A stretch of DNA of 53,614 nucleotides from positions 1-53,614 of the forward strand of contig CAZXSK010000020.1 in assembly GCA_964642855.1 (NCBI GenBank), in the 5' to 3' direction. Origin of the DNA: CAZXSK01 sp964642855. Its GTDB lineage: Bacteria > Planctomycetota > Phycisphaerae > SM23-33. Positions 15,409 through 23,895 of the stretch are shown here, in pieces; position 1 is the first letter of the stretch; each line of letters opens with the position of its first letter. The notes beneath the pieces are model-generated. The model did no database searches. It saw only the letters and a program-made list of their open reading frames with translations, and was not told where the DNA came from. The translations under genes were made by a program, and so were the position numbers.

Positions 15409-16782
15409 ATGGCAAGAGACATTGCTGCCCAGGCCGGTCAGCTTTTCGTCGGTGTCGATGTAGGCGGTACCAAGATCCAGGTGTCCGTTGTCGATGGTTC
15501 CGGACTCATCGTTGACCGATACCGCACACCGACTCCTCGTGGCGTGTCGCAGGACGATGTGATCGATGCCATTGAAGCTGCCATTCGTGACACGCTTGCC
15601 GAGGAGGGACTTTCCCCAAAAGACATCGCAGCCATTGGTGTCGCCGTGGCAGGGGTGGTAGATCCCAAGCGTGGAGTAGTGATCGTAACGCCGAACATGA
15701 ACCTCACCGGGGCCGATATCTCCCCGCGGCTTGAGGATGCCCTTGGCGTGCCGGTTGTGCTGGGCAACGATACGAACCTGGGGACGCTCGGAGAGCGCTG
15801 GCTGGGCTGTGGGCGCAACGCCAGGAGTGTCTTCGGCATCCTTGTGGGCACGGGCATCGGCGGGGGATTCGTACGCGGCAGCAAGCTCTTGCGAGGGTAT
15901 CGCAATTCCGCAGCGGAGATCGGGCACATGATCATCCAGCCGGGCGGCCCGGAATGCGGCTGTGGCAGCGAAGGTTGCTTCGAGTCCCTCGCCAGCCGAA
16001 CGGCGATGGAGCGTGACATCCGTCAAGCCGTTGCGGAGGGACGCAAGACGGTTCTCAGCGATCTCCTGCAAGGCGAATTGGGAGTGATTCGGAGCGGCAA
16101 GCTGCGGGACGCCCTGGCCGAAGGCGACAAGCTGGTTATGGATGTTTTGAGGCGGGCGTCGAAGACGATCGGCCTTGCCTGTGTGAACATCCGTCACCTG
16201 ATGGATCCTGAGGTTATTTTCCTTGGGGGAGGCGTGGTCGAGGCATGCGCGTCGTTCATGTTGCCCATCGTGCAGGAGGTGGTCGATGGCGACCCGCTGG
16301 CAGGCAGCCGGCCGGCCAGGCCGGTGATGGTTGCCGCATTGGGAGATGACGCCGTTGTTCTGGGTGCGGTCGCCTTGGCGAAGATTCACGTCGGCAGGAA
16401 CCCGTTCCGCAAGCGGTTCCGCGTCAAGCCGATCTATCCCAAGTGTTCAACTGGCGAGCCCGGCAGGATTACGTTCGGCAAGAAGACCCTTTCCCGCGAC
16501 GCCCGTGTGAAGGTGAACGGCAAGGCGAAGAAGCGGAAGAAGAAATACATGGCCGATACCCCTCACCACGTATCGCTCGATGAAATCCAGAAGCTTGTCG
16601 ATGGCGGGCCCGAGGAGCTTCACATCGCCGCCCCGGACGCCACGGATATCCACTTGCCCCACGAAGCAAAGGTGTATCTCGACCATCGCGGCATTCGGCT
16701 GGTGCTTTCTCCTCTTTCCGAGGTAGCTGAGACATTCAACAAGTCGAAGAAGCGACGGGCTGCGCTTGTGATGATCACCTGA
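15409..16782 (+). CDS. ROK-family sugar kinase fused to an Mth938-like domain
   Basis: A 457-residue two-domain protein. Residues 11-328 are a ROK kinase: ATP loop VGVDVGGTKI (14-23), catalytic Asp121 in GNDTN, and the zinc signature H173 with C183, C185 and C190 in CGCGSEGCFE. ROK members phosphorylate glucose, N-acetylmannosamine and other sugars; the substrate here is unknown. Residues about 352-457 match the Mth938/NDUFAF3-like (DUF498) fold: RITFGKKTLSRDARV, then KKRKKKY, HHVSLDEIQKLV, LPHEAKVYLDHRGIRLV and a final AALVMIT. The junction is a Lys-rich stretch (330-345). ATG 15409 follows GAAGGAATGCCCC. It is convergent with ppk1. Confidence 0.85.
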   Translation: MARDIAAQAGQLFVGVDVGGTKIQVSVVDGSGLIVDRYRTPTPRGVSQDDVIDAIEAAIRDTLAEEGLSPKDIAAIGVAVAGVVDPKRGVVIVTPNMNLTGADISPRLEDALGVPVVLGNDTNLGTLGERWLGCGRNARSVFGILVGTGIGGGFVRGSKLLRGYRNSAAEIGHMIIQPGGPECGCGSEGCFESLASRTAMERDIRQAVAEGRKTVLSDLLQGELGVIRSGKLRDALAEGDKLVMDVLRRASKTIGLACVNIRHLMDPEVIFLGGGVVEACASFMLPIVQEVVDGDPLAGSRPARPVMVAALGDDAVVLGAVALAKIHVGRNPFRKRFRVKPIYPKCSTGEPGRITFGKKTLSRDARVKVNGKAKKRKKKYMADTPHHVSLDEIQKLVDGGPEELHIAAPDATDIHLPHEAKVYLDHRGIRLVLSPLSEVAETFNKSKKRRAALVMIT

Positions 16783-16801
16783 CAGCCCGGGTTCGGAGAG
16801 G

Positions 16802-18931
16802 CTATCCTTCGGGTCGCGTCAGCGGCCTGAAGCGTACTTGTGTGCGTTCGGCCGACCGGGCGATTTCTTCTGCTTCAGTCTGCAGTGCCTCCTGGGCGCG
16901 GATCCTGGGTCCGGATTCTCGCACACGCTCGTAGGTGCCGTCCGGCTTGAGTTGCCAGCCTTTGACGTTGTCAGACATGTACAGTTCCAGCCAGCCGACA
17001 AGTCGACGGCGCAGGGATGGGTCGACGATGGGGAAGAGCGTTTCCAGACGTTTGTCGAGATTCCGGGTCATCCAGTCGGCGCTGGATAGGTAGACTTCCT
17101 CGTGGCCTCCGTTCCGGAAGTAGAAGATCCGTGCGTGTTCGAGATACCGATCGATGATTGCGCGGACCTTGATGCTCTCTGAGATGCCCTCGATACCGGG
17201 TCGAAGGCAGCAGATACCCCGGACATTCAGGAGGATTTTCACCCCGGCCTGCGACGCGCGGTAAAGCTCCTGGCAGACTTCCTTGTCCTGTAGCGAGTTG
17301 ATCTTGGCCATGATCAGGCCCGGGCGGTCCGGTGTCGAGGCGCGGGCTTCGCGCTCGATAAGCTCCCGGATTCGTCTTCGCAGTCCTGTCGGGGCGATGG
17401 AAAGCTTTGACCAGCCGACTACTTCCGAGTAACCCGTCAGGAGGTTGAAGAAGGAAGCGGCGTCGAGCGCGAGATCGGTGTCGCAGGTCATCAGGCCGAT
17501 ATCGGAGTACAGCCTCGCCGTCTTATCGTTGTAGTTGCCTGTGGAGAGATGCACGTACCTGCGGATGCGGCCGCTCTCGCGACGGACGATCAAGAGGATC
17601 TTCGCGTGTGTCTTCAGGCCTGCTACGCCATAGATCACGTGGCAGCCCGCGTCTTCCAGCTGGCGCGCCCAGATCACGTTCCTCGCCTCGTCGAAACGGG
17701 CCTTGAGTTCGACCAGAACCGTCACCTGTTTGCCATTCTCGGCTGCGTCTCGAAGGGCTTTTACGATCGGGGAATCACCGCTCGTGCGGTAGAGCGTCTG
17801 CTTGATCGCCAGCACATCGGGGTCGTCGGCAGCCTTACGCACGAGCTCCACGACCGGGTCGAAGCTCTCGTAGGGGTGGCAGAGCATCACGTCGCGTTCC
17901 TGGAGCGTCTCGAAGAGATCCTCCGAGCCCATCAGGTCCCGAGGTGACTGTGGCGACCACGGACCATACTTGAGATTCTCATATCCCTCTCGGCCTGCGA
18001 TTTCCATGAGCGAGGCAGCATCAAGCATACCCTCGATGTCGTAGACATCCTGCTCATCGATATCCAGCCAGTCGATCAGGCAGGTTCGAATGCGTTCGTG
18101 AGCACCGGCGGTGATCGTCAGGCGAACTGCATGACGCCGCCGGCGTTGGGTGACAGCCTTCTCCACGGCTTCGAGAAGATCCCCCGCTTCGTCATCCTGG
18201 ATCGAGACGTCCGCATCGCGGGTGATGCGGAACGCCGCTGTCGAACGGATTTCGCAGTCCGGCAGCAGCTTGCCGATGTTGGCAGCGATGACATCTTCCA
18301 GAAGCGCCAGGTGAATGCCCTCTTCTGCCGGAATCGTTATCATTCGCGGGATCTGTCCGGGCACGGGCACCCCGACGATGCGCATGTTCTCCTGCCCCGG
18401 AGGAGAGACAAGGGCGGCGACATTCATCTGCAGGTTCGGAAGCAGGGGAGGCACGTCAACATCATCGATGGCTAAAGGAGTGAGGACGGGCAGGATCTCT
18501 CGGTCGAAGTGCGATTGCAGGAAGGATCGCTGCTGGGGGGTCCAGGATTCGGGCGCAAGCAGCTTAAGCCCGTGGCCGGCCAGCTTGCCGAGGACCTCAA
18601 TGACTCCCTGTTGCTGCTCGCTGACCATCCGGTGAGCACGCTCGGAGATCGCACGGATCTGGTCGCCGGGCGTCATCCCGCTGGGATCGGTCTTCCGAAC
18701 GCCGGCGGAGTGTTGCTGCTTCAGGCCGGCCACCCGGATCATGAAAAACTCGTCGAGATTTGAACTGACGATCGCGAGAAACTTCGCTCGTTCCAGCAAG
18801 GGAAGGCTCTCATCGAGCCCTTCGCGCAGAACGCGATCGTTGAATTCCAGCCAGCTCAGCTCCCGGTTGACAAAAAGATCCGGATCGTCGAGCTTGCCAC
18901 TTCTTCCGTTCGTGTTGTCCTTCCTGCTCAC
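16802..18931 (-). CDS. ppk1: polyphosphate kinase 1
   Basis: PPK1 reversibly polymerises the gamma-phosphate of ATP into polyphosphate at the membrane. The 709-residue protein has the N-terminal FVNRELSWLEFNDRVLREG motif, the head domain, and two phospholipase-D-like catalytic domains. The autophosphorylated His is in YVHLSTGNYNDKTARLYSD, and a second His lies in HAKILLIVRRE (LKTHAKI). Length is usual (690-720). It is the last gene of the minus-strand set CHAD, ppx, ppk1, with 23 bases between it and ppx, so the three form a polyphosphate unit. Confidence 0.97.
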   Translation of the reverse strand: MSRKDNTNGRSGKLDDPDLFVNRELSWLEFNDRVLREGLDESLPLLERAKFLAIVSSNLDEFFMIRVAGLKQQHSAGVRKTDPSGMTPGDQIRAISERAHRMVSEQQQGVIEVLGKLAGHGLKLLAPESWTPQQRSFLQSHFDREILPVLTPLAIDDVDVPPLLPNLQMNVAALVSPPGQENMRIVGVPVPGQIPRMITIPAEEGIHLALLEDVIAANIGKLLPDCEIRSTAAFRITRDADVSIQDDEAGDLLEAVEKAVTQRRRRHAVRLTITAGAHERIRTCLIDWLDIDEQDVYDIEGMLDAASLMEIAGREGYENLKYGPWSPQSPRDLMGSEDLFETLQERDVMLCHPYESFDPVVELVRKAADDPDVLAIKQTLYRTSGDSPIVKALRDAAENGKQVTVLVELKARFDEARNVIWARQLEDAGCHVIYGVAGLKTHAKILLIVRRESGRIRRYVHLSTGNYNDKTARLYSDIGLMTCDTDLALDAASFFNLLTGYSEVVGWSKLSIAPTGLRRRIRELIEREARASTPDRPGLIMAKINSLQDKEVCQELYRASQAGVKILLNVRGICCLRPGIEGISESIKVRAIIDRYLEHARIFYFRNGGHEEVYLSSADWMTRNLDKRLETLFPIVDPSLRRRLVGWLELYMSDNVKGWQLKPDGTYERVRESGPRIRAQEALQTEAEEIARSAERTQVRFRPLTRPEG

Positions 18932-18954
18932 CAGTGTTCTCCCGTCGGCAAGTT

Positions 18955-20565
18955 CTACTCCATGGCCCGTGCACGTCGATCACCGGCAGATCGGCCTCCG
19001 CCTTCCTCCAGGCGGATCCGCAGGCCATAGATGTCCTCGAACAGGTCGCCCTTGGTGTAGACGGCTCGGCGTTCGAGCGTGAGGTCGGTCACTCCAGGGA
19101 CCTCGATGATCAGTTCGTCCCCGCGATGTTCGCACCGGAAATCGCGAACCTGTTGGGCGTGGCTTCGGTCGAGGGCGTCGGCTACCCGAAGCAGAGCGGC
19201 CAGTTTGCTGACCACCATCCGCAGATCGCGCGGCATGGACATGTACTCGGTGTGGGTGGGCTTGGGGCAACTCCGTCTGTGATAGCGGGACACGAGAGCA
19301 ACCATCGAGATCTCTTCCCGGGAGAGCCCGAATACCTCCGAGTTGGCGATCAGATACCAACTGTGTTTGTGGTGGGCCCGGCTGGACACGTATCCACCCA
19401 CTTCATGGAGGTATCCTGCCACCTGCAGCAGCAGACGATGCCGGGTTCGCAGGCGATGGTCGCCGGCGAGTTCATCGAACAGTCTGACGGCCAGATCGGA
19501 AACGTTCCGGGCGTGATCGATATCCACCTTGTATTTCTCTGCGACACTCAGGGCGGAGTGAAGGACGCCTTTGACCAGCGCTTCGTCTTCTTCACCAGTG
19601 ACGGCGCGAGCAAGGTCAAGCACCAGGCCGTCGCGCATCGAAACCTGCGAGACGATCATCTCATCGGACTTTGTTGCCTGTAGCAGGGCCTGGTATACCA
19701 GCAGGGCGGGGTTGAGGGTTTCGGCGTCCCCGAAATGCATGCCGTGTCGCCGGGAAAGCTCCTCGGGCGTCCGCTGGACGCACTTCTCCACCAGTTCATT
19801 GAGTCCAGCCTTTGGTACGACCTGAAGCGACTGGGGGGAGTATTCCTCGCACAGTTGCTGGGCGGCGAACCGCGCGTCCCCGCCCACCGAGATCATGGAC
19901 CGAACCTTCGAGAGGGGCAGCACGCCACGGGTGACAGAGATGACATTCGAGATCTGCTGCCGGAGAAGCTCCGCGGACCTGTCAGGCGGTTCATAGCTGG
20001 TTGAGAGCACTTCCTGAAGTCGAACCGAGCCGAGCCGGAGTGACTGCGACGCGGCAATCTCTCCATCCTCCAGAAGCGTCAGAAGAGTACTCCCTCCGCC
20101 AACATCCACGATGATCGTATAGCCTTTCTGTACGTCGACGGCATCTTTGACGACCTCTCGGACGGCAGAGACGGTCAGACGGCTCTCTTCCGATGTGTCA
20201 ATGACCTCGATGGACAGGCCGGTCGTCATGAACGCTCGGTCGAGGAACATGTCGGAGTTGCTGGCCTCCCGGATCGCGCTGGTGGCGACGCACCGAAGGT
20301 GCTCGACCTCGTAGCGATCGATGATCCTGCGGTAGTCACGAAGGATGGCGATTGCGGCTCGCATGGTCTGTCCGCGAAGCCTGCCCCGGCGGAACGTATC
20401 GTGCCCCAGGCGTATGGCCCGCTGGAACTTTTCGAGCACCTCAGGCCTGCCGCCGGGAAGAACCTGAGCGATAACCAGACGAATGCCATTGGCTCCGATA
20501 TCCACCGCGCCTACGATCGCTGCCGGTTGCTGAGGCTCTGCTGTCGGTGTTTCAGAGTCAGTCAT
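18955..20565 (-). CDS. ppx: Ppx/GppA exopolyphosphatase with HD-type C-terminal domain
   Basis: Hydrolyses terminal phosphates of polyphosphate (Ppx) or pppGpp (GppA); the two activities cannot be separated by eye. The 536-residue protein has the ASKHA-fold start GAVDIGANGIRLVIAQV, RCVATSAIREASN, IIVDVGGGSTLLTLL and SLRLGSVRLQE, then a C-terminal HD-like helical domain (about 330-500) with YLHEVGGYVSSRAHHKHSWYLI. ATG 20565 follows GAAGGAATCCACCAG, an AAGGA eight bases away. The location next to ppk1 favours a polyphosphatase role. Upstream, the 200-base gap to the CHAD gene includes a TATGAT on the minus strand near 20609 and the inverted repeat CCCC/GGGG around it. Confidence 0.93.
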   Translation of the reverse strand: MTDSETPTAEPQQPAAIVGAVDIGANGIRLVIAQVLPGGRPEVLEKFQRAIRLGHDTFRRGRLRGQTMRAAIAILRDYRRIIDRYEVEHLRCVATSAIREASNSDMFLDRAFMTTGLSIEVIDTSEESRLTVSAVREVVKDAVDVQKGYTIIVDVGGGSTLLTLLEDGEIAASQSLRLGSVRLQEVLSTSYEPPDRSAELLRQQISNVISVTRGVLPLSKVRSMISVGGDARFAAQQLCEEYSPQSLQVVPKAGLNELVEKCVQRTPEELSRRHGMHFGDAETLNPALLVYQALLQATKSDEMIVSQVSMRDGLVLDLARAVTGEEDEALVKGVLHSALSVAEKYKVDIDHARNVSDLAVRLFDELAGDHRLRTRHRLLLQVAGYLHEVGGYVSSRAHHKHSWYLIANSEVFGLSREEISMVALVSRYHRRSCPKPTHTEYMSMPRDLRMVVSKLAALLRVADALDRSHAQQVRDFRCEHRGDELIIEVPGVTDLTLERRAVYTKGDLFEDIYGLRIRLEEGGGRSAGDRRARAME

Positions 20566-20765
20566 CTGGTGGATTCCTTCAGATGCTTCTGGGGCAAGGT
20601 CGACCTGAATCATACCCCCAGTCAGCAGGGGACGAGTGCTCCACAGAGAGCTACAGATGGTATCGCGAACCATCCATGCGTCGCAAGGGGGCGTCGGTGC
20701 TTCATGCGATCTTCACGTTTGAAGGTAAGGTCCGTGAAAGTGCTGTAGATGCTGGGTCTGCGCGA

Positions 20766-21743
20766 TCAGGATTCGGCGGACTGGCGAAGGCTTCTGACCA
20801 GTTCTGGAACCTCATCCCCCTTTACGAGCGAGGTCCAGACCGCCTTTGCTTTGTCGTACTGACTTGCGCGGAACTCGCGGCGATTCTCCTGGATGAGTTT
20901 CAGCGCCGAACAGATCGCCTGCTGTCGAGTGCCTCTTCCATGCTCCAACTCCGTCCGGAGGCTTGCATAGTCCTGGATCTGCTTCTGCCAGACGTCACAG
21001 TCGTGTACGTTCCCAAGGAAGGTCTGCAGGTCCCTGAGCTTCTGCAACTGGTCCTCCGGTTTCTCCGGCATCGCCTTGACGTACAGTTCGAGTGCATAGC
21101 GAAGCCGCTTGACAGCGATACGCATCGCGTGCAGGCCCTGAGAGTCCGACGGATCGCCGATCGCTTCTGACTTGTCCAGCAGTTTCTGCCAGCGGTACTC
21201 CAGCGTGCCAGCTGCCCTGAGCAGGGAGGTACTGCTGCCCGGTGTTACTCCCTGGCGACGAAGCCTCCGGCGGGTTTGTCGGGCACTCTTCCGCGCTTTG
21301 GTGATAACGTCGCTCTTGAGCAGGTCCCTGGCAGCTGAGATGACGTAATCGTCTGCCTTGCGACGTTCGTCGTGGGCCTGCTCGAGGAGGAGCTTCAAGC
21401 CCTTCCTGACTGTGTTGTCCCTGGTTTGCCCACGAAGTTGTCGAAGGTAGTCCACGTGGACGTCCAGGTCTCTGGCCTCGCCCAGGGATCTGCGGAACTC
21501 CTTTGTGATCTGCTTGAGCTTGTCGCGATTGATTGGGATGCAGTCGCCGAAGGAGCGCATGACGGATCGCAATCTTCGACTTGCCACCCGGGCCTTGTGG
21601 ACGTGTTCCGGATCCACGGAGCCGCCTGCAAGCTCCCTGCACCGTTTGCCGAGTCGCTTGAGCTGCTTCCTGAGGTGATGGGACGCCAGCAGACGAGTGC
21701 TTTGATCGGCATCCTGTCCCGCTTGGATTCCTTCAATCGCCAT
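20766..21743 (-). CDS. CHAD-domain protein (polyphosphate binding)
   Basis: CHAD domains are helical bundles rich in conserved His and basic residues that bind polyphosphate and localise to polyphosphate granules. The 325-residue protein contains two CHAD repeats with the hallmarks VHKARVASRRLRSVMRSF (about 48-65) and LHAMRIAVKRLRYALELY (about 203-220), and many Arg/Lys across the whole length (RQTRRRLRRQG). Its place before ppx and ppk1 on the same strand supports a polyphosphate role. The promoter ends six bases before the ATG (see the promoter entry), so its mRNA is predicted to be leaderless. Confidence 0.9.
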   Translation of the reverse strand: MAIEGIQAGQDADQSTRLLASHHLRKQLKRLGKRCRELAGGSVDPEHVHKARVASRRLRSVMRSFGDCIPINRDKLKQITKEFRRSLGEARDLDVHVDYLRQLRGQTRDNTVRKGLKLLLEQAHDERRKADDYVISAARDLLKSDVITKARKSARQTRRRLRRQGVTPGSSTSLLRAAGTLEYRWQKLLDKSEAIGDPSDSQGLHAMRIAVKRLRYALELYVKAMPEKPEDQLQKLRDLQTFLGNVHDCDVWQKQIQDYASLRTELEHGRGTRQQAICSALKLIQENRREFRASQYDKAKAVWTSLVKGDEVPELVRSLRQSAES

Positions 21744-21749
21744 ACTGCT

Positions 21750-21779
21750 ATTGTATGTCTACCCATGGCAGGACGCCAA
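21750..21779 (-). promoter_or_regulatory. promoter of the CHAD gene, predicted leaderless
   Basis: On the minus strand TTGGCG (21779-21774), an 18-base spacer and TACAAT (21755-21750) form a good promoter. Only AGCAGT separates the -10 from the ATG at 21743, so the A of the start codon is the expected first base. The -35 is identical to that of the leuA leader promoter, with the same 18-base spacing. Confidence 0.6.
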
Positions 21780-21959
21780 TGCATGACCGAGGGCGCGGCG
21801 GCTGGGGCCGGACCCGACTCTGGTTTTTCTCGTTTTATTCTTGCGGACAATTCAGGAAATTGCTATTTTGTCCGTCACATGGATGGCATTTCTGAATGGT
21901 CTCAGCCAAGGACGGGCCGCAGTCAGAGTTCTCACCCCGAACCAGACGGAGGTGATCCG

Positions 21960-22166
21960 ATGCGTGTATGCGTACTGACGGCCCAGGACCCCGGGGGTGG
22001 TTTCACGGTGATTTCGCCGACCTTGCCAGGTTGTGTTACGCAAGGGGACACATTGCCCGAAGCGCTAACGAGACACCGCAGGAACGTTCGCCAGCACCTG
22101 TGGAGCGATCTTGGCTACCAGCCCCGGAAGCTCTCTCTCAGCGTGGTAGGCCCCCGCAGCGCCTGA
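21960..22166 (+). CDS. HicB-like antitoxin-type protein, orphan
   Basis: A 68-residue protein with the HicB N-terminal fold: a beta strand MRVCVLTAQDPGGGFTVI and the family signature PTLPGCVTQGDTLPEAL, then a helix. HicB proteins neutralise the HicA mRNA interferase, but no HicA-like gene lies next to it and there is no C-terminal DNA-binding domain, so it is probably a solitary HicB-like protein of unknown role. The ribosome site GGAGGTGA, six bases before the ATG, is nearly a perfect anti-SD match, unlike most starts in this window. A terminator candidate follows at 22292. Confidence 0.7.
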   Translation: MRVCVLTAQDPGGGFTVISPTLPGCVTQGDTLPEALTRHRRNVRQHLWSDLGYQPRKLSLSVVGPRSA

Positions 22167-22291
22167 CAGTGCTGGGCGAAGCAGATCGTGTCGTGAACAA
22201 CCAACTGCTTACCGGCCGGAGCGACTTGGTCCGGCAGGGACACAGCAAATCGGCTGTCGCTGCGTCCACACTATGGGCGAAGTGATCGGTC

Positions 22292-22331
22292 AGGGCGATG
22301 TCGAACCCCGCTCGGCGTCGCTCCTTTTTTT
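22292..22331 (+). terminator. terminator after the HicB-like gene
   Basis: AGGGCGA (22292-22298) pairs with TCGCTCCT (22318-22325, one G-T pair) over a 19-base loop and runs into seven Ts (22325-22331). A GGAGCGA at 22218-22224 could pair with the same 3' arm instead. The rest of the 301-base gap 22167-22467 holds only this and the promoter below. Confidence 0.5.
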
Positions 22332-22376
22332 GTTCGATTCGGACGGTCCGTATTGGCCAAGCCACATGGAGCCGTC

Positions 22377-22405
22377 TTGTTGCTGTTTTATCTCTGTGGT
22401 ATCAT
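22377..22405 (+). promoter_or_regulatory. promoter of the S41 protease-tsaD unit
   Basis: TTGTTG (22377-22382), 17-base spacer, TATCAT (22400-22405). It lies 62 bases before the protease ATG, which leaves room for the GGAG ribosome site of that gene. Confidence 0.5.
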
Positions 22406-22467
22406 TCCAGACGTTCCCAGATTGGGCGAACCGCCAGAACGCCCAAGCGGCAGGAGCTCCACCAGAC

Positions 22468-23895
22468 ATGCCCAAGCGCAATCTCATCTGGATAGGTATC
22501 GTGGTGGCGACAGCTGCGCTGTCTGTCTTCCTTGCACGCGCAGGCCGGCGAGGTTCTTCCGCCGACCGAGGCCGGTTCGACGACGTGCGACGTGCGTACG
22601 GGCTTCTGCGCGATCGGTACTACGGAGAGTTCCCGGACGAAGCGATTCGCCGCGGCGCCGTGGAAGGCATGATTGCGTGTCTGGACGAGTACTCTTCCTA
22701 CGTGCCAGAGGCCCAGGTCGAAAGCTTCGATCATCGCGTATTGGGGCGAGATCGGGGACTTGGGCTGCGGCTTCAGCGAGAGGGCGGCATGTTCCGGACG
22801 CTCTGGCCTCTCTATGGTTCCCCGGCGTACCGCAGGAAGATCCCGGCGGGGATGACTTTGCTGAGCGTAGATGGCAGGAGCGTCTCTGACCTGTCGCAGG
22901 CGGAAGTCCGAAGCCTTCTCGATGGCGAACTCGGAACCCGGGTTTCGCTTCTGCTGGCCGGTCCCGGGGGGCGGCGGTTTGTTACGCTCGAACGTGAGGA
23001 GTTTCCTTTGCAGACGGTGCAGGGATTTCGTCGAGAGAGCGACCTGCGGTGGAGCTACTGGATCGATTCCAGGCAAAGAATCGGGTACGTCCGGATTACG
23101 GAGCTTGTGCGGGGCACAACAGAGAGTCTTCGCGAGGTACTCCAGAACCACGGGTCGGCCGTCGGTTGGGTGCTGGACCTCCGACAGAACCCGGGTGGAT
23201 TGCTCGAGGAAGCCATCAGGACCTGCAACACGTTTCTTTCCCAAGGCGTGATCGTGACGGTAGTGGAAAGCGCCGGCCCCACCAAGCGCCATGAGGCGAG
23301 GGAGTACGGTACCCAACCCGACGTGCCGATCGTCTTGCTCATCGACGAGAACACCGCGTCGGCAGCGGAGATCGTCGCCGGAGCGCTCAGCTATCACGGT
23401 CGAGGGGTCACTGTGGGTAAGGCTACGCGAGGCAAGGGATACATTCAGACGATGTTCGCGCTGCCCGGTGATCTCGGACAGGTCAATCTGACGACCGGGG
23501 AATTTCTGATCGGCTACGACGTGTCGATTACCCGTAGGAACGGCAGCAGGGCGTGGGGTGTTCAGCCCCAGGTTGTCCAGCCCCAGCCAGACGACACGAG
23601 AGATATGCTCCGCAAGCTGCGTTGGGAAGGTCAGGCGTTCACCGACGAGGACACGGACCGTTCGGAAGCCGAGGGCAGTTCGGATGGATCTGAGTCTAGG
23701 GCAAGAGATTACGCACAGCGGCTTCTGGCAGTCGATGCGCAACTCGCACGAGCGGTTGGCTTGTTGAATCAGCCCTCGCAGATGGAGCCCCTGCTTCGGC
23801 AGGCCCGCGAAAGGGCGGCAGAGGACGCCCGCAGACGTGCCGAAGGATCCCGAACAGACGATTCCCTGGATAGCCATGCCGAAGACCCCTCCTGA
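22468..23895 (+). CDS. S41-family C-terminal processing protease
   Basis: A 475-residue carboxyl-terminal processing protease (CtpA/Prc family) that trims or degrades periplasmic proteins. Residues 6-23 form a signal anchor (LIWIGIVVATAALSVFLA). A PDZ domain follows (about 88-180, PAGMTLLSVDGRSVSDLSQAEVRSLL) and then the S41 domain with IGYVRITEL, LDLRQNPGGLLEEAI, catalytic Ser298 in ENTASAAEIVAG and Lys323 in GKATRGKGYIQT. The C-terminal 80 residues are charged and helical. The start at ATG 22468 follows CAGGAGCTCC. Its 3' end overlaps tsaD by 20 bases. Confidence 0.92.
   Translation: MPKRNLIWIGIVVATAALSVFLARAGRRGSSADRGRFDDVRRAYGLLRDRYYGEFPDEAIRRGAVEGMIACLDEYSSYVPEAQVESFDHRVLGRDRGLGLRLQREGGMFRTLWPLYGSPAYRRKIPAGMTLLSVDGRSVSDLSQAEVRSLLDGELGTRVSLLLAGPGGRRFVTLEREEFPLQTVQGFRRESDLRWSYWIDSRQRIGYVRITELVRGTTESLREVLQNHGSAVGWVLDLRQNPGGLLEEAIRTCNTFLSQGVIVTVVESAGPTKRHEAREYGTQPDVPIVLLIDENTASAAEIVAGALSYHGRGVTVGKATRGKGYIQTMFALPGDLGQVNLTTGEFLIGYDVSITRRNGSRAWGVQPQVVQPQPDDTRDMLRKLRWEGQAFTDEDTDRSEAEGSSDGSESRARDYAQRLLAVDAQLARAVGLLNQPSQMEPLLRQARERAAEDARRRAEGSRTDDSLDSHAEDPS

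Noticed and set aside
21960..22285. A HicA toxin partner for the HicB-like protein
   Set aside because: The frames around it have no HicA double-stranded-RNA-binding text and no ribosome site.
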